DNA from: CAZWSC01 sp964636385
GTDB lineage: Bacteria > Eisenbacteria > RBG-16-71-46 > CAIMUX01
DNA length: 64,000 nucleotides
NCBI GenBank assembly: GCA_964636385.1
Contig: CAZWSC010000096.1
Span: forward strand, 62,001-126,000
Reading direction: 5' to 3'
Shown: piece by piece, positions 18,814-27,205 of the stretch
Position numbering within the stretch: position 1 is the stretch's first letter
Layout of the letters: every line of letters starts with the position of its first letter
Made by a program: the position numbers and the translations under genes
Notes under the pieces: generated by a model
What the model was told of the DNA's origin: nothing
The model's input: only the letters and a program-made list of their open reading frames with translations
Databases searched by the model: none

Positions 18814-19725
18814 CTACTCGTCCAGCAGGTTCAGCCGGGTCCGCTCATCGGCGACGATGGTGGAGGCCCTTCCCAGCACGCGCTCCACGGTCTCCAGATA
18901 GAGCCTCTTTCGCATCACCTGAGGATTCTGTCTGTACTCTGCGAGAAGGTCCCGGAACCGAGCAGCCTCTCCGCGGGCCTGCTGAACACGGAGATCGTGC
19001 CTGCCGGAGGCCTGGGCGACGATTTCGTCAGCCTCGGCCCTGGCGCGGGGGAGGACCTGGTTTGCGTACATCCGGGCGTTTTCCGCCAAACGCTCGCTGT
19101 CCTTCTTGGCCGCCACGACGTCGTTGAAGGCGGCAATCACCGGTGCGGGGGGGGAGACGATCTGGAGGTTTCCGCCGAGCAGCGCTACTCCCGCACCGTA
19201 ATGGTCGAGCAGTTCCTGCGCATCCTGCACTGCTTCGATCTGGATCTCGTGCTTTGCGCTCGTAAGGACGTCATCGACCGTGCGCCAGGAGATCGCCTGT
19301 GACATGGCCGACTCCACCGCCCTTTCCAGCATCCACTCCGCCTCCTCCACGCCGAAGAGATACGCGAGAGGGTCCCTGATCCTGTACTGCACGACCATCA
19401 TCAGCTTCAGGATGTTCTCGTCCCCGGTCAGCATGTCTGAGCGTCGTGCGTCAGCCTGTCCGGGCCACAGTTCTCCGAGGTGGCGGAATCCCACCTCGAT
19501 CCGCCTCACCTCGGTCGTCCTGGCGGTATAAACGCGGTCGATCGGCCTCGGAAGTGAGTAGTGAAGGCCGGGGCCTGTCTGGGCCGCCAACCTGCCGAAC
19601 CGCAGCACAACGCCGCGCTCGTTGGAGTCAACAGCGTAGAAACCGGTCGACAGCCAGATCAGGCCGAGTACAGCCACACCCCACAGGGCCGGCCGGCGTC
19701 GTCTCAGTGCCGTCATGGTCTTCAT
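18814..19725 (-). CDS. hflK: HflK-like SPFH (band 7) membrane protein
   Basis: A 303-residue SPFH protein of HflK type. One N-terminal helix (residues 13-31) leads directly into the band 7 domain (YAVDSNERGVVLRFGR), with the HflK hallmark LTGDENILKLMMVVQYRIRD, and a long helical region after it (NDVVAAKKDSERLAENARMY) ending near 300. In proteobacteria HflK and HflC form a periplasmic cage around the FtsH protease. No ftsH is in this window. The start is uncertain: ATG 19725 is preferred because the basic/membrane segment begins there; GTG 19815 and ATG 19782 are in frame. It follows the HflC-like gene by 67 bases and precedes the MFS gene. The order C-then-K is reverse to the usual hflK-hflC. 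Confidence 0.85.
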   Translation of the reverse strand: MKTMTALRRRRPALWGVAVLGLIWLSTGFYAVDSNERGVVLRFGRLAAQTGPGLHYSLPRPIDRVYTARTTEVRRIEVGFRHLGELWPGQADARRSDMLTGDENILKLMMVVQYRIRDPLAYLFGVEEAEWMLERAVESAMSQAISWRTVDDVLTSAKHEIQIEAVQDAQELLDHYGAGVALLGGNLQIVSPPAPVIAAFNDVVAAKKDSERLAENARMYANQVLPRARAEADEIVAQASGRHDLRVQQARGEAARFRDLLAEYRQNPQVMRKRLYLETVERVLGRASTIVADERTRLNLLDE

Positions 19726-19792
19726 GATCCGCCGGGTCCCTTGTTCATGCCGGTCTTCTCGTACATCGTATAGTCCCTGCATATGACCCTGT

Positions 19793-20701
19793 TCAGTTTC
19801 CCTTCCTTCCGCCACGGCCCGGATCGGCCAGGAGTCTCAGGTAGTCCATGTCGCCCGGAAGGATGATCGTCGTCTTCTCATCCAGGGTCTTCTCGTAGGA
19901 GGCGAGTGTACGGAGGAACTCATAGAACTCCCGGTCCCTGCCGTACGCCTCGTTGTATATGCGGGCGGCCTCCGCCTCGCCGTCCCCCTCGATCTCAAGC
20001 GCCTGGCGGTTGGCGTGCGCCAGGATTTCCAGTCGCTCGCGATCGGCCTCGGAGCGAATCGAGGCGGCCTGCTGTTCACCCTCACTGCGGTACCGCGTGG
20101 CGATCTGCTTCCTCTCGGCCCGCATGCGCTCGAAGACGCTCTCCCTGTTCTGCTCGGGCAGGTTGATCCGCTTGACCCGGAAGTCGACGATTTCGACGCC
20201 GCACTCCCGGCGGGCGCTTTTCCCGCACACGTCCCGGACCGCGGAGGCGATCCCGGTCATGCGCAGATCATCCGGCTCGGTGGAGATCAGGTTGTTGAGG
20301 TTGTGCCTGCCCAGCAGTTTCCCCAGTTCGGAGATAACGATGTCGCTGATGTAAGCCTCGGCACCCTGCCTGTCGCCCACCGTCTCGAGAAAGCGCAGGG
20401 GATCGATCACCCTCCAGCAGGTGTAGACGCTGACTTCGATGTTCTTCTTGTCCAGGGTCAGCAGTTCACGGGGAGGCTCCTTGGCCCTCGGGATGTCGAA
20501 TGTCAGGAGGCGCCTGTCGAACTTCGCGGCCCGGTCGAGAGGCCACGGCAGCTTGGCGTACAGCCCCGGTTCGCTTACGGTCCGCACGGGATCACCGAAC
20601 CGCAGCACAACTGCGTACTCGGTTACGTGAACCGTGTAGAACATGGTCAGCAGGATCCAGACACAGACAGCGCCTGCAAGGATCCGGACAATGCGCTTCA
20701 A
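19793..20701 (-). CDS. hflC: HflC-like SPFH (band 7) membrane protein
   Basis: A 302-residue SPFH protein of HflC type. A single N-terminal helix (residues 5-22, VRILAGAVCVWILLTMFY) is followed by VTEYAVVLRFGDPVR, the conserved PGLYAKLPWPLDRAAKFDRRLLTFD segment, YTCWRVIDPLRF, a VDFRVKRINLPEQNRESVFERMRAERK stretch that is diagnostic for HflC, and a coiled coil rich in E and A. The start is a TTG at 20701 with a perfect GGAGG seven bases upstream; longer frame to 20767 lacks support. It sits 73 bases after the permease-SPFH fusion and before the HflK-like gene. It probably assembles with both HflK-like proteins into a hetero-oligomer. Confidence 0.9.
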   Translation of the reverse strand: MKRIVRILAGAVCVWILLTMFYTVHVTEYAVVLRFGDPVRTVSEPGLYAKLPWPLDRAAKFDRRLLTFDIPRAKEPPRELLTLDKKNIEVSVYTCWRVIDPLRFLETVGDRQGAEAYISDIVISELGKLLGRHNLNNLISTEPDDLRMTGIASAVRDVCGKSARRECGVEIVDFRVKRINLPEQNRESVFERMRAERKQIATRYRSEGEQQAASIRSEADRERLEILAHANRQALEIEGDGEAEAARIYNEAYGRDREFYEFLRTLASYEKTLDEKTTIILPGDMDYLRLLADPGRGGRKGN

Positions 20702-20774
20702 ATCACCACCTCCATGCCGGACCGATCCGGAGCCCCGGCGGCAGGATGCCCCGCACGGCAGCTGCACGGGTTCA

Positions 20775-23009
20775 TCATCTTGTTCTGTCGCCCCTTTCCT
20801 GCCCGGCCGGGGAATGGAACGGCGTTGGGCCGTAACCTGGACCTCTGCGCAGCCAGATGCTCACCCCTTCGCCTGCCCTGCCGGTCAGATCCACGTACTT
20901 GCGCCGGCCAGGGAGTACTGAGTCCAGCTGCTCGAGATGCAGGCGGGAGCGCATCAGAACGGGATCGGCCCTGTACACCGCACTCTGCGCTCCGAATGCC
21001 TTCGCCTCTCCCGCCGCCAGCCCCCTGTGTGTTGCTGCGTTGCCCCTGGCCAGCTGCACGCTGCGTGTCGACTCCGCCCTCGCCTGCCGCACAAGATGCT
21101 CGCGGTACTCACGCGCCCGGTTGATGCTCTGCTGCGCATCCTCGGCGGCGCTGGCCACATCACGGAAGGACCAGTGGACCGGATACGGGGCGTGAACGGA
21201 GTTGAGCCGGACGGAGATCACCTCCAGCCCCGACCCACACGCATCGAGGACCGGCTGCAGGTGTTTCTCCCTGACGGCGTGTTCCATCCCGTCCCTTGCA
21301 ACGGTCAGGAGAGAATCTATGGCCATGCCGGCAACCACCTCACGGACAGACCACTCCGAGGCGGCGCGAACAAGGGCATCGGGGTCTTCCACCGCGTAGA
21401 GATGCCGCATCACCTCTTCCCTGGAGTCCCGGACCCGGTAGTGGATCACACAGGCGAGGTCTATGATGTTCTCGTCCCCGCTCAACATCCACGATTCGGC
21501 CGTTATCTCCGGCCGCGACCGGGAGGTTTCAAACTCGCCTGCTCCGAAGAATGGCTGGGCCCGTCCGTCAGCAGCTGCGTCCTCCGTCTGTGGAACACCG
21601 CTGCGGAACCCGACTTCGACACGGCGGATCTCCGTCACGGAGACCTTGTCATATCCTCCGAACGGATATGGCCAGTGTGCCCGCAGCCCGGGACCCAGAT
21701 GGGAGAAGGTCACGCGGCCGAACGCGGTTACCGCCGCCCGCTCTCCTGGTTGTACAACGAAGAGACCGCTCAGAAGGTAGAGCGAGAGAGCCACGGATGC
21801 GGCAGCGGTGACGAAAGTACGGGCACGTATACGCAGGCGCAGGCGTTCCCCGGTCCAGGCCGCAGCCCTCTCCGCAACCCGCGTGCGCCGGAAACTGAGG
21901 AGGGTCAGGGTAATGATGACCGCCATCGCGGCCACACCCGTGAGGCTCCAGGTTCTCTCCTCAGGAGGAAGGGGATCGATCGACATGAACCCGATTCCGG
22001 CCACAAGAGCATCCAGCAGGATGCCCGCAGCCAGGCTGACCACCATTATCGATCCGAGGTGGACTGCGAATACGAGCCTTCCGAATCGCTTCGACAGCAC
22101 CATCAGGCTGGCGGCGCTCTCGGCAGGCCCCACAAGCAGGAGGATCAGCGCGGCTCCAGGGCTGACCCCACCCGCTATGAGGCCGGCCGCAACAGGGGTA
22201 GAGGCTGTCGCGCAGGTGTACATCGGGATCCCGATGACGAGCATTATCAGGTAGGTGATCCACCTGCTTCCTGCAATGCCGGCGATGTCGAACGAAGGAA
22301 GCGCCGCGGCGAGGACTGCCCCGATTACGATTCCGACGACCAGGTAACCGATCAGCCTGTCGTAGAAGTCGACGAATCCGAAACTCAGGGCCTCCCGCCA
22401 CCACGCCTGGCGGGCCGGCACCGGACTGCCGGCACCAGAATCTGCGGAGGCGTCGACGCAGCCGCACTCAGATTCAGGCGATCCGGCCGGGGGGACGGGC
22501 CGGCCCTGCCCTGCGGGCGCGGGAACCGGAAGGCCGGAGGATCGTGGATCGGATGCCTGGTCTTCTTCGCCCCGCCATCCCTTGCCCAGCCTGGGAGCGA
22601 TCCTTCTGTCCGCGATATCGACCAGAAGCCCGGACGTGATGCCGGTGGCAAGGGAGGCTACCGGGCGGAATATGGCCATTACGGGACCGATCAGGGCATA
22701 GGTGAGCAGCACCGAAACCACGCTGATCTCGGGGACGGAGATCAGGAACGCGGACGTTGTGCCCTTGCTTGCGCCCCTCTCACGGAGGGTCAGGGCGGTC
22801 GGGAGGACGCTGCAGGAACACAGGGGAAGCGGGAGCCCCAGAACGGAGGCAAGGAGGATCGGCTTCCTGCCCGGACCGGTCAGGGGAGAGAAGAGGCGCT
22901 CCTTGCGGCTGATCACAACATGCAGAAGCCCGGCCAGGGCGAATCCCAGAAGGAGGTAGACCGCAGACTGATTCAGAATCCGCAGGGTCTCTACAAGAAT
23001 CGTCAGCAT
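20775..23009 (-). CDS. Efflux-type permease (DUF318/SO_0444-like) fused to an HflK-like SPFH domain
   Basis: A 744-residue fusion. Residues 1-343 are a permease of the ArsP_1/DUF318 superfamily: eight or so helices in two halves, the CSCSVLP motif (C64, C66) with GASKGTTSAFLIS after it, a polar linker (about 140-205) containing SECGC, and the second half with PMYTCATASTPVAAGL and VGPAESAASLMVL. The closest described relatives, by motif, are SO_0444-type Cu/Zn efflux permeases. Two more helices (353-372 and 398-418) lead to an SPFH domain (about 418-610) with the HflK pattern LSGDENIIDLACVIHYRVRD, then a coiled coil to about 680. There is no break or frameshift; the ATG at 23009 has AAGGTAG upstream. 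It is first in a run with hflC-like, hflK-like and MFS genes, just after the zinc uptake operon. Metal as substrate is inference. Confidence 0.85.
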   Translation of the reverse strand: MLTILVETLRILNQSAVYLLLGFALAGLLHVVISRKERLFSPLTGPGRKPILLASVLGLPLPLCSCSVLPTALTLRERGASKGTTSAFLISVPEISVVSVLLTYALIGPVMAIFRPVASLATGITSGLLVDIADRRIAPRLGKGWRGEEDQASDPRSSGLPVPAPAGQGRPVPPAGSPESECGCVDASADSGAGSPVPARQAWWREALSFGFVDFYDRLIGYLVVGIVIGAVLAAALPSFDIAGIAGSRWITYLIMLVIGIPMYTCATASTPVAAGLIAGGVSPGAALILLLVGPAESAASLMVLSKRFGRLVFAVHLGSIMVVSLAAGILLDALVAGIGFMSIDPLPPEERTWSLTGVAAMAVIITLTLLSFRRTRVAERAAAWTGERLRLRIRARTFVTAAASVALSLYLLSGLFVVQPGERAAVTAFGRVTFSHLGPGLRAHWPYPFGGYDKVSVTEIRRVEVGFRSGVPQTEDAAADGRAQPFFGAGEFETSRSRPEITAESWMLSGDENIIDLACVIHYRVRDSREEVMRHLYAVEDPDALVRAASEWSVREVVAGMAIDSLLTVARDGMEHAVREKHLQPVLDACGSGLEVISVRLNSVHAPYPVHWSFRDVASAAEDAQQSINRAREYREHLVRQARAESTRSVQLARGNAATHRGLAAGEAKAFGAQSAVYRADPVLMRSRLHLEQLDSVLPGRRKYVDLTGRAGEGVSIWLRRGPGYGPTPFHSPAGQERGDRTR

Positions 23010-23120
23010 CTACCTTCCTGGTTCACTGCAGATCCGCTCCTGGAACAGACTGCCGAAACGGATGGCCCGCAGATCAACAGCCAATCCCGTCAGGCATACC
23101 GTGCATCCCCTTCTCCCGCC

Positions 23121-23161
23121 GGTTCAACCGCGGAGTATACCCCGTAGTCCGCGGGTCAACC
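23121..23161 (-). promoter_or_regulatory. Imperfect palindrome over a -10 element upstream of the permease-SPFH operon
   Basis: Two arms, 23121-23134 and 23148-23161, pair at 12 of 14 positions with a perfect core CCGCGGA/TCCGCGG and a 13-base spacer. A minus-strand TATACT (23139-23134) lies at the edge of the spacer, 125 bases before the permease-SPFH start. The right arm overlaps the znuB stop codon. It may be an operator controlling the SPFH operon, or the stem of a terminator for znuB; no T-run favours the first. Confidence 0.45.
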
Positions 23162-24016
23162 AGAGACAATCCTGCGTCTTCCCTTTCTCACACCTGTGAT
23201 GACGCTCGCGATCACGTAGACAGCTGCAGCCAGGATCACGGTTGTGGCGCCGACGGGCAGGTCAGGACCATAGCTGAGCCCGAGCCCGGCGGTGGTGAAT
23301 GCGACGCAGAGGACGGCGGACAGGAGCATCATCTGCCACAACCTGGAAGAGAACCTTCCGGCTGTGGAGACCGGCAGTGTCAGAAGGGCGATCACCATCA
23401 CGATCCCGACGACATAGATCAGCGTGACTATGGTCAGGGCGGTCAGGCACAGGAGCAGTGTGTAGAAAAGCGAAACCCGGATTCCCCTGAGCCCGGCAAA
23501 CTCCTCGTCGAAACAGACGGCAAGCAGTGGATTGTGGAATATGGCCACGAGGCCCAGGATCAGGATGTCCAGGCCGATGAGAAGCCGTATTGTCGGGAGG
23601 TCGACCATGACGATGTTACCGAAGAGATAGGTGAAGAGGTCGGCCTTGTAGCCCGGAGTGCGGAAGAGGAAGAGCACGCCGACAGCCATGCCGACCGCCC
23701 ACAGCGCGGAGATGACGGTGTCCTCACGCTCGGAACCCCGGGCCCGGACTACCCCTATGATTACGGCCGAGAGCAGGGCGGCGGCGACTGCGCCGTAGAG
23801 CGGGTCGAGCCAATCCCAACCCTGCACGACACGAAGGTAGTAGGCAGCTCCCATGCCTCCCAGGACGGCGTGTGCCAGGCTGCCGGCAATAACCGTTATG
23901 CGCCGGGTCACTACATATGTTCCCACGACGCCGCAGGCGATGCCCGAAAGCGCTCCCGCGGCAAGGGCATGGCGAAGGAAGGCGTGTTGGGCAACAGCCT
24001 GGAAGAACTCAATCAT
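23156..24016 (-). CDS. znuB: Zinc/manganese ABC transporter permease (ZnuB-like)
   Basis: A 286-residue inner-membrane permease of the metal ABC-3 family, with about eight helices. Typical segments are ALAAGALSGIACGVVGTYVVTRRITVIAGSLAHAVLGG near the N-terminus and the FDEEFAGLRGIRVSLFYTLLLCLTALTIVTLIYVVGIVMVIALLTLPVSTA region that contacts the ATPase. The start at 24016 follows GGAGAG; an in-frame extension to 24070 has no ribosome site. It is the last gene of the fur-like/znuA/znuC/znuB operon and its stop lies in the palindrome before the next operon. Zinc rather than manganese is inferred from the His-rich binding protein and the regulator. Confidence 0.92.
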   Translation of the reverse strand: MIEFFQAVAQHAFLRHALAAGALSGIACGVVGTYVVTRRITVIAGSLAHAVLGGMGAAYYLRVVQGWDWLDPLYGAVAAALLSAVIIGVVRARGSEREDTVISALWAVGMAVGVLFLFRTPGYKADLFTYLFGNIVMVDLPTIRLLIGLDILILGLVAIFHNPLLAVCFDEEFAGLRGIRVSLFYTLLLCLTALTIVTLIYVVGIVMVIALLTLPVSTAGRFSSRLWQMMLLSAVLCVAFTTAGLGLSYGPDLPVGATTVILAAAVYVIASVITGVRKGRRRIVSG

Positions 24017-24139
24017 CCATCTCTCCAGCAGCGGGGTGCGACCTCTCCGCCGCGGGTGCCGGGGCGGCACTTCAGCCGGCCGTGCGCCGGACGATGCATG
24101 CTCCCGCGTCTGTCATGCCGGGAGCGGCCGAAGCTCCGG

Positions 24140-24865
24140 TTACATTCGATGATCATGTCTCACCAGCCGCGCTCCGTCACCGTAATCGAACATCCGTGCC
24201 AGCTCGCCCTGGATCGCCGAAGAGCTGTGGACCGCAACATCGATGTTTACGCAGATGACCTTGTTGACATGCCGGGAAACCACGCTGACGTCGTGGGAAA
24301 CCAGAAGGACGGTCATCCTCTGGTTCAGCCTCTCCAGGAGTTCGTAGAGATCGTCCTGCACCCTTGGATCCAGGCTGGCGGTCGGCTCATCGAGAAGCAG
24401 CAGCTCAGGATCACCGGCCAACGCCCGTGCGATCAGCGTCCTCTGCCTCTGCCCGCCCGACAGGGAGGCGAAGGGCCGGGTGCGCAGATCGAGCAGCTCC
24501 ACGTCAAGGAGAGCCCGTTCCGCCGCCGCACGTCTTCGACCTCCGTATGGTCCCATGTTCCGCCCACAGCCCAGGGTCCCCATCAGTACCACATCCATCA
24601 CTGTGACGGGGAACCTGGAGTCGAGGTTCACATGCTGGGGCATGTAGCCGATCCGCCTCCTGACCGCCGCGGGCGGCCTGCCGAAGACCCTGATCTCCCC
24701 CCTGCATGGCTGCATAAGGCCGAGGATGAGCCGAAGCAGGGTCGTCTTGCCCCCGCCGTTCGGTCCGATCAGGGAAACGAAGTCCCCCTGTTCGATCAGG
24801 AAGCTTGCGTCCCTCAGGACCGGATGCCCGTCGTATGTGAACCACAGCTGCCCGGCCTCGATCAC
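24140..24865 (-). CDS. znuC: Zinc/metal ABC transporter ATP-binding protein (ZnuC-like)
   Basis: A 241-residue ABC ATPase powering metal import. It has Walker A (GPNGGGKTT), the Q-loop (IGYMPQHVNLD), the signature LSGGQRQR, Walker B (ELLLLDEPTASLD) and the H-loop (LLVSHDVSVVS). PQHVNLDSRFPVTVMDVVLMG is characteristic of the metal-type family. The chosen start is GTG at 24865 with GGGAG ten bases before it, immediately upstream of the conserved VIEAGQLWFTYDG; the open frame runs on to 25510 but that part is antisense noise overlapping znuA. It lies 173 bases after znuA and 123 bases before znuB. Confidence 0.93.
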   Translation of the reverse strand: MIEAGQLWFTYDGHPVLRDASFLIEQGDFVSLIGPNGGGKTTLLRLILGLMQPCRGEIRVFGRPPAAVRRRIGYMPQHVNLDSRFPVTVMDVVLMGTLGCGRNMGPYGGRRRAAAERALLDVELLDLRTRPFASLSGGQRQRTLIARALAGDPELLLLDEPTASLDPRVQDDLYELLERLNQRMTVLLVSHDVSVVSRHVNKVICVNIDVAVHSSSAIQGELARMFDYGDGARLVRHDHRM

Positions 24866-25038
24866 CGGGCGGGGGCTCCCGGAACGGGGTCGATGACAGT
24901 CATCCCTCTGCACATCCGGATGCGGCGTCTGCCCCACGGTATCCCTTCCTTCCCTGGTCGCGATTCTCAGCCCCGCGCTTCGTAATTCCGCGGAGCAGCG
25001 CGGCGTGACCTCCCGCGGGGATTTGTGTCGTACCGGGG

Positions 25039-26127
25039 CTAGTCCTCGAGCGAGTCGCGAATCGTCCGCGCCATACTGCGAAGGTTGTTCATGTAGTCGC
25101 GGGCAAGAGGGTCGATTACCACAACCTCTGCGCCGATCTCCCGGGCCACCATCCGTGCCGATGCCTCCGAGAACTGTGGCGACACGAAGATTGCGCGCAC
25201 CCCCTGCCGGCGGCCCTTCTCGATCACCTCCGCCAGATACCTCGATCCAGGATCCAGACCGTCCCGTTCTATTGCCGTCTGTGTCATACCGTAAGCCGAC
25301 GCGAGATAACCGAATGCCGGATGGAAGACGAATATCGATGTGCCGGCCAGAGGCGTCAGAGTAGCGGAAAGCTCGGTGTCCAGCGAGTCGAGATCGATGA
25401 CCAGTTGCTCGAGATTCTTCTTGTACAAGGGTGCATGCCGCGGATCGGCTTCGATCAGGGCATCTGCCATGATCACGGCCTGAACTCCGGCGATGCGGGG
25501 AGAGAGCCACACATGGGGGTCAATGGAATCCGCAGGGTGGTTACAGTCCTCCCCGTGAATGTGGACATGGTCACCTGCGCTGCCCGAAGCATCATCGCCG
25601 GGAAGCTCGATGCCGAACAGGGCGGCGTAGGGGTGATCGTGATCGCAGTCGTCTCCGTGGACGTGCCCCGCTTCGTGCCCGGTTGCGGCCGCATGCTCTT
25701 CATCGACTGCTTCACGCGGAACCGGTTCGCCTTCCATCGTCTGCAGGGGCAGTCCCCTGGTGAGGTCCACGACGTGGATGTCCGGGAATGAGCGCCGGAT
25801 TCTGGGGAGCAGCAGGTTTTCCATCTCGACGCCGGTCGCGAAGTAGATTGTCGCCTTCGAGAGGCGGGCCCATTGCCTGGAAGTCGGATCGTAGGTGTGG
25901 GGCGACTGACCTGGTCCCACCACCACCTCGATCTCGACGAGATCGCCGGCAAGGCGCTCCACGAAATCGGCATGTGGAAGAATGCTTACAGCGACTCGAA
26001 GCCGCCCGTGTGCGCTTGACAAGCCGGCCGACAGGAAGAATCCAGCCGCAAGCACCCCGATCATCAGCAGGAAACGCCGGCACTGGTCCCGGCGCCCAGG
26101 GCTCTGCTCATGATGAGAGTTGCCCAT
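25039..26127 (-). CDS. znuA: Zinc ABC transporter substrate-binding protein (ZnuA-like)
   Basis: A 362-residue cluster A-I metal-binding protein with a signal/anchor segment (residues 18-39). Likely zinc ligands are H77 (GQSPHTYDPT), H205 (DPHVWLSP) and the conserved region FVFHPAFGYLA, with a late aspartate in VVVIDPLARDY. Residues 145-200 form a histidine- and acid-rich loop (HEAGHVHGDDCDHDH, HVHIHGEDCNH) typical of zinc-specific members, where it collects or senses zinc. The ATG at 26127 has GAGG eight bases upstream; a GTG nine bases earlier is possible. It lies 103 bases downstream of the Fur-family regulator and heads the transporter genes. Confidence 0.94.
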   Translation of the reverse strand: MGNSHHEQSPGRRDQCRRFLLMIGVLAAGFFLSAGLSSAHGRLRVAVSILPHADFVERLAGDLVEIEVVVGPGQSPHTYDPTSRQWARLSKATIYFATGVEMENLLLPRIRRSFPDIHVVDLTRGLPLQTMEGEPVPREAVDEEHAAATGHEAGHVHGDDCDHDHPYAALFGIELPGDDASGSAGDHVHIHGEDCNHPADSIDPHVWLSPRIAGVQAVIMADALIEADPRHAPLYKKNLEQLVIDLDSLDTELSATLTPLAGTSIFVFHPAFGYLASAYGMTQTAIERDGLDPGSRYLAEVIEKGRRQGVRAIFVSPQFSEASARMVAREIGAEVVVIDPLARDYMNNLRSMARTIRDSLED

Positions 26128-26230
26128 CCGGGTCACCTCACTAATCCTGATACTCCATGCAGTCCGGTTCCAGGACGTTCCGGAGAGATGGCCGGATCTG
26201 CCCCCGGTTGTTGATAGTCAGTTATTGATA

Positions 26231-26623
26231 TCAGGAAGTCAAGCATGCCTTTGGTTTGCTACAGCAGTCACACAGGCCGTAGAGGATCAGCTCGTGATCA
26301 TCCGCCCGGAATCCTTTCGGGGCCAGCCTTTCGGGGTTGCCCATACAGGCGTTGACCGCGAAGTTGCGATTGCACAGGCGACAGTGGAAGTGGTGATGGT
26401 GATGCCTGCCCGGGAGTTTGTACCGGACGTGCTGGCCCGGCACGGTGACGGCGATTATCTCGCCGGAATCCAGCATGCTCCTGATAGCGCGGTAGACAGT
26501 GGCGATTCCAATGGCCGGAACGGTTCTGGCAGAAATGCGCTGGAGCTCCTGTGCATCCAGCGGGGCATCTGCCTGTTCGAGGGTTTCCATGATTGCCCTG
26601 CGCTGTCTGGTATTGCGAAGCAA
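26231..26623 (-). CDS. zur: Fur-family metalloregulator (probably Zur)
   Basis: A 130-residue Fur-family repressor, normal length. It has the winged-helix DNA-binding half (RNTRQRRAIMETLEQ, GIATVYRAIRSMLDSGEI), the histidine cluster at 74-80 before C81, the first structural zinc pair C81/C84 (CRLC) and the second pair C118/C121 (CDCC). The start is TTG at 26623 with GGAGGAGG upstream; a longer frame to 26845 would add 74 unconserved residues. Being first in an operon with znuA, znuC and znuB makes zinc the likely signal. It has a TATAAT box and an inverted repeat just upstream, so self-control is likely. Calling it Zur rather than Fur or PerR is inference from context. Confidence 0.87.
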   Translation of the reverse strand: MLRNTRQRRAIMETLEQADAPLDAQELQRISARTVPAIGIATVYRAIRSMLDSGEIIAVTVPGQHVRYKLPGRHHHHHFHCRLCNRNFAVNACMGNPERLAPKGFRADDHELILYGLCDCCSKPKACLTS

Positions 26624-26647
26624 ATGGACCTCCTCCGTGCGTCCTGA

Positions 26648-26689
26648 ATTATACCCTCCGGACCCAGAACTGCATCTCCTTTGGGTCCG
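26648..26689 (-). promoter_or_regulatory. Promoter with inverted-repeat operator of the zur-znu operon
   Basis: A consensus TATAAT (minus, 26653-26648) stands 24 bases before the TTG of the regulator gene. Directly upstream, CGGACCCA (26659-26666) and TGGGTCCG (26682-26689) form a perfect 8-bp inverted repeat with a 15-base spacer that covers the expected -35 region, for which no good hexamer is seen. This fits an operator of the regulator itself or an activator site, though the sequence is not the AT-rich Zur box of proteobacteria. Confidence 0.5.
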
Positions 26690-27205
26690 AATCCTGCGTT
26701 TGCCGGTGGTCATGGACATCTGCTCGACACCAGACCGGATAAGGCGGCCCAACTGGAGAAGCATGGTCAGCTGCCCCGGTGCCGGGATGAGTACTGAAGG
26801 CGCCGGGTACGGGCCGTCGTCCACGGTGACCGACAGCCGGGGCATTGGTGTAACTATGCAGGGCGATGGGGCGTTAGCCGCCGCTCAGGCCCTGTGGTGG
26901 AAGCTTCCCGCAGCAGCAGATGCAGTTCCGGGTCCACAAGGTCATGGAGCCCCAGAGATCTGTCCGGCCCCACGCCTGGAGCCATTCACCCCAGGCACTG
27001 GACATCCGCGTTCCCCTGTGTCAGTCTCTACCGGCGTTGTGAGCTTGCTGCAACACTTCGACGTTTCCGTCACCCATGTCACGCGGCCCCTCCCGGTTGG
27101 CATGCCGGCCGGCATCCGGGTCGGTATCGAAGTTGCAGGGCAGTGGGCTGGATCGACCGCCGGACTGACGCAACGGCGGCGAGCCTGCAGGAGGAGCGAC
27201 CAGAA
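26690..27205. other. Intergenic region between zur promoter and glgB
   Basis: About 500 bases without a convincing gene; frames crossing it are low-complexity extensions of glgB or antisense reading. It holds a perfect 14-bp palindrome (ATGCCGGCCGGCAT, 27102-27115) about 90 bases before the glgB start, which could be an operator but is also expected by chance in DNA this G+C-rich. No riboswitch or small RNA was recognised, although the length leaves room for one. Confidence 0.4.

Noticed and set aside
20937..23147. Plus-strand 736-residue frame
   Set aside because: Antisense to the permease-SPFH fusion; rich in R, G, H and D without any fold, while the minus strand has full family motifs.
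24866..25510. N-terminal extension of the znuC frame
   Set aside because: It overlaps znuA and is not conserved; the ABC domain begins at the GTG 24865.
27102..27115. Perfect 14-bp palindrome before glgB as a strong operator claim
   Set aside because: Several palindromes of this length are expected by chance in 64 kb of G+C-rich DNA; listed only as part of the intergenic region.
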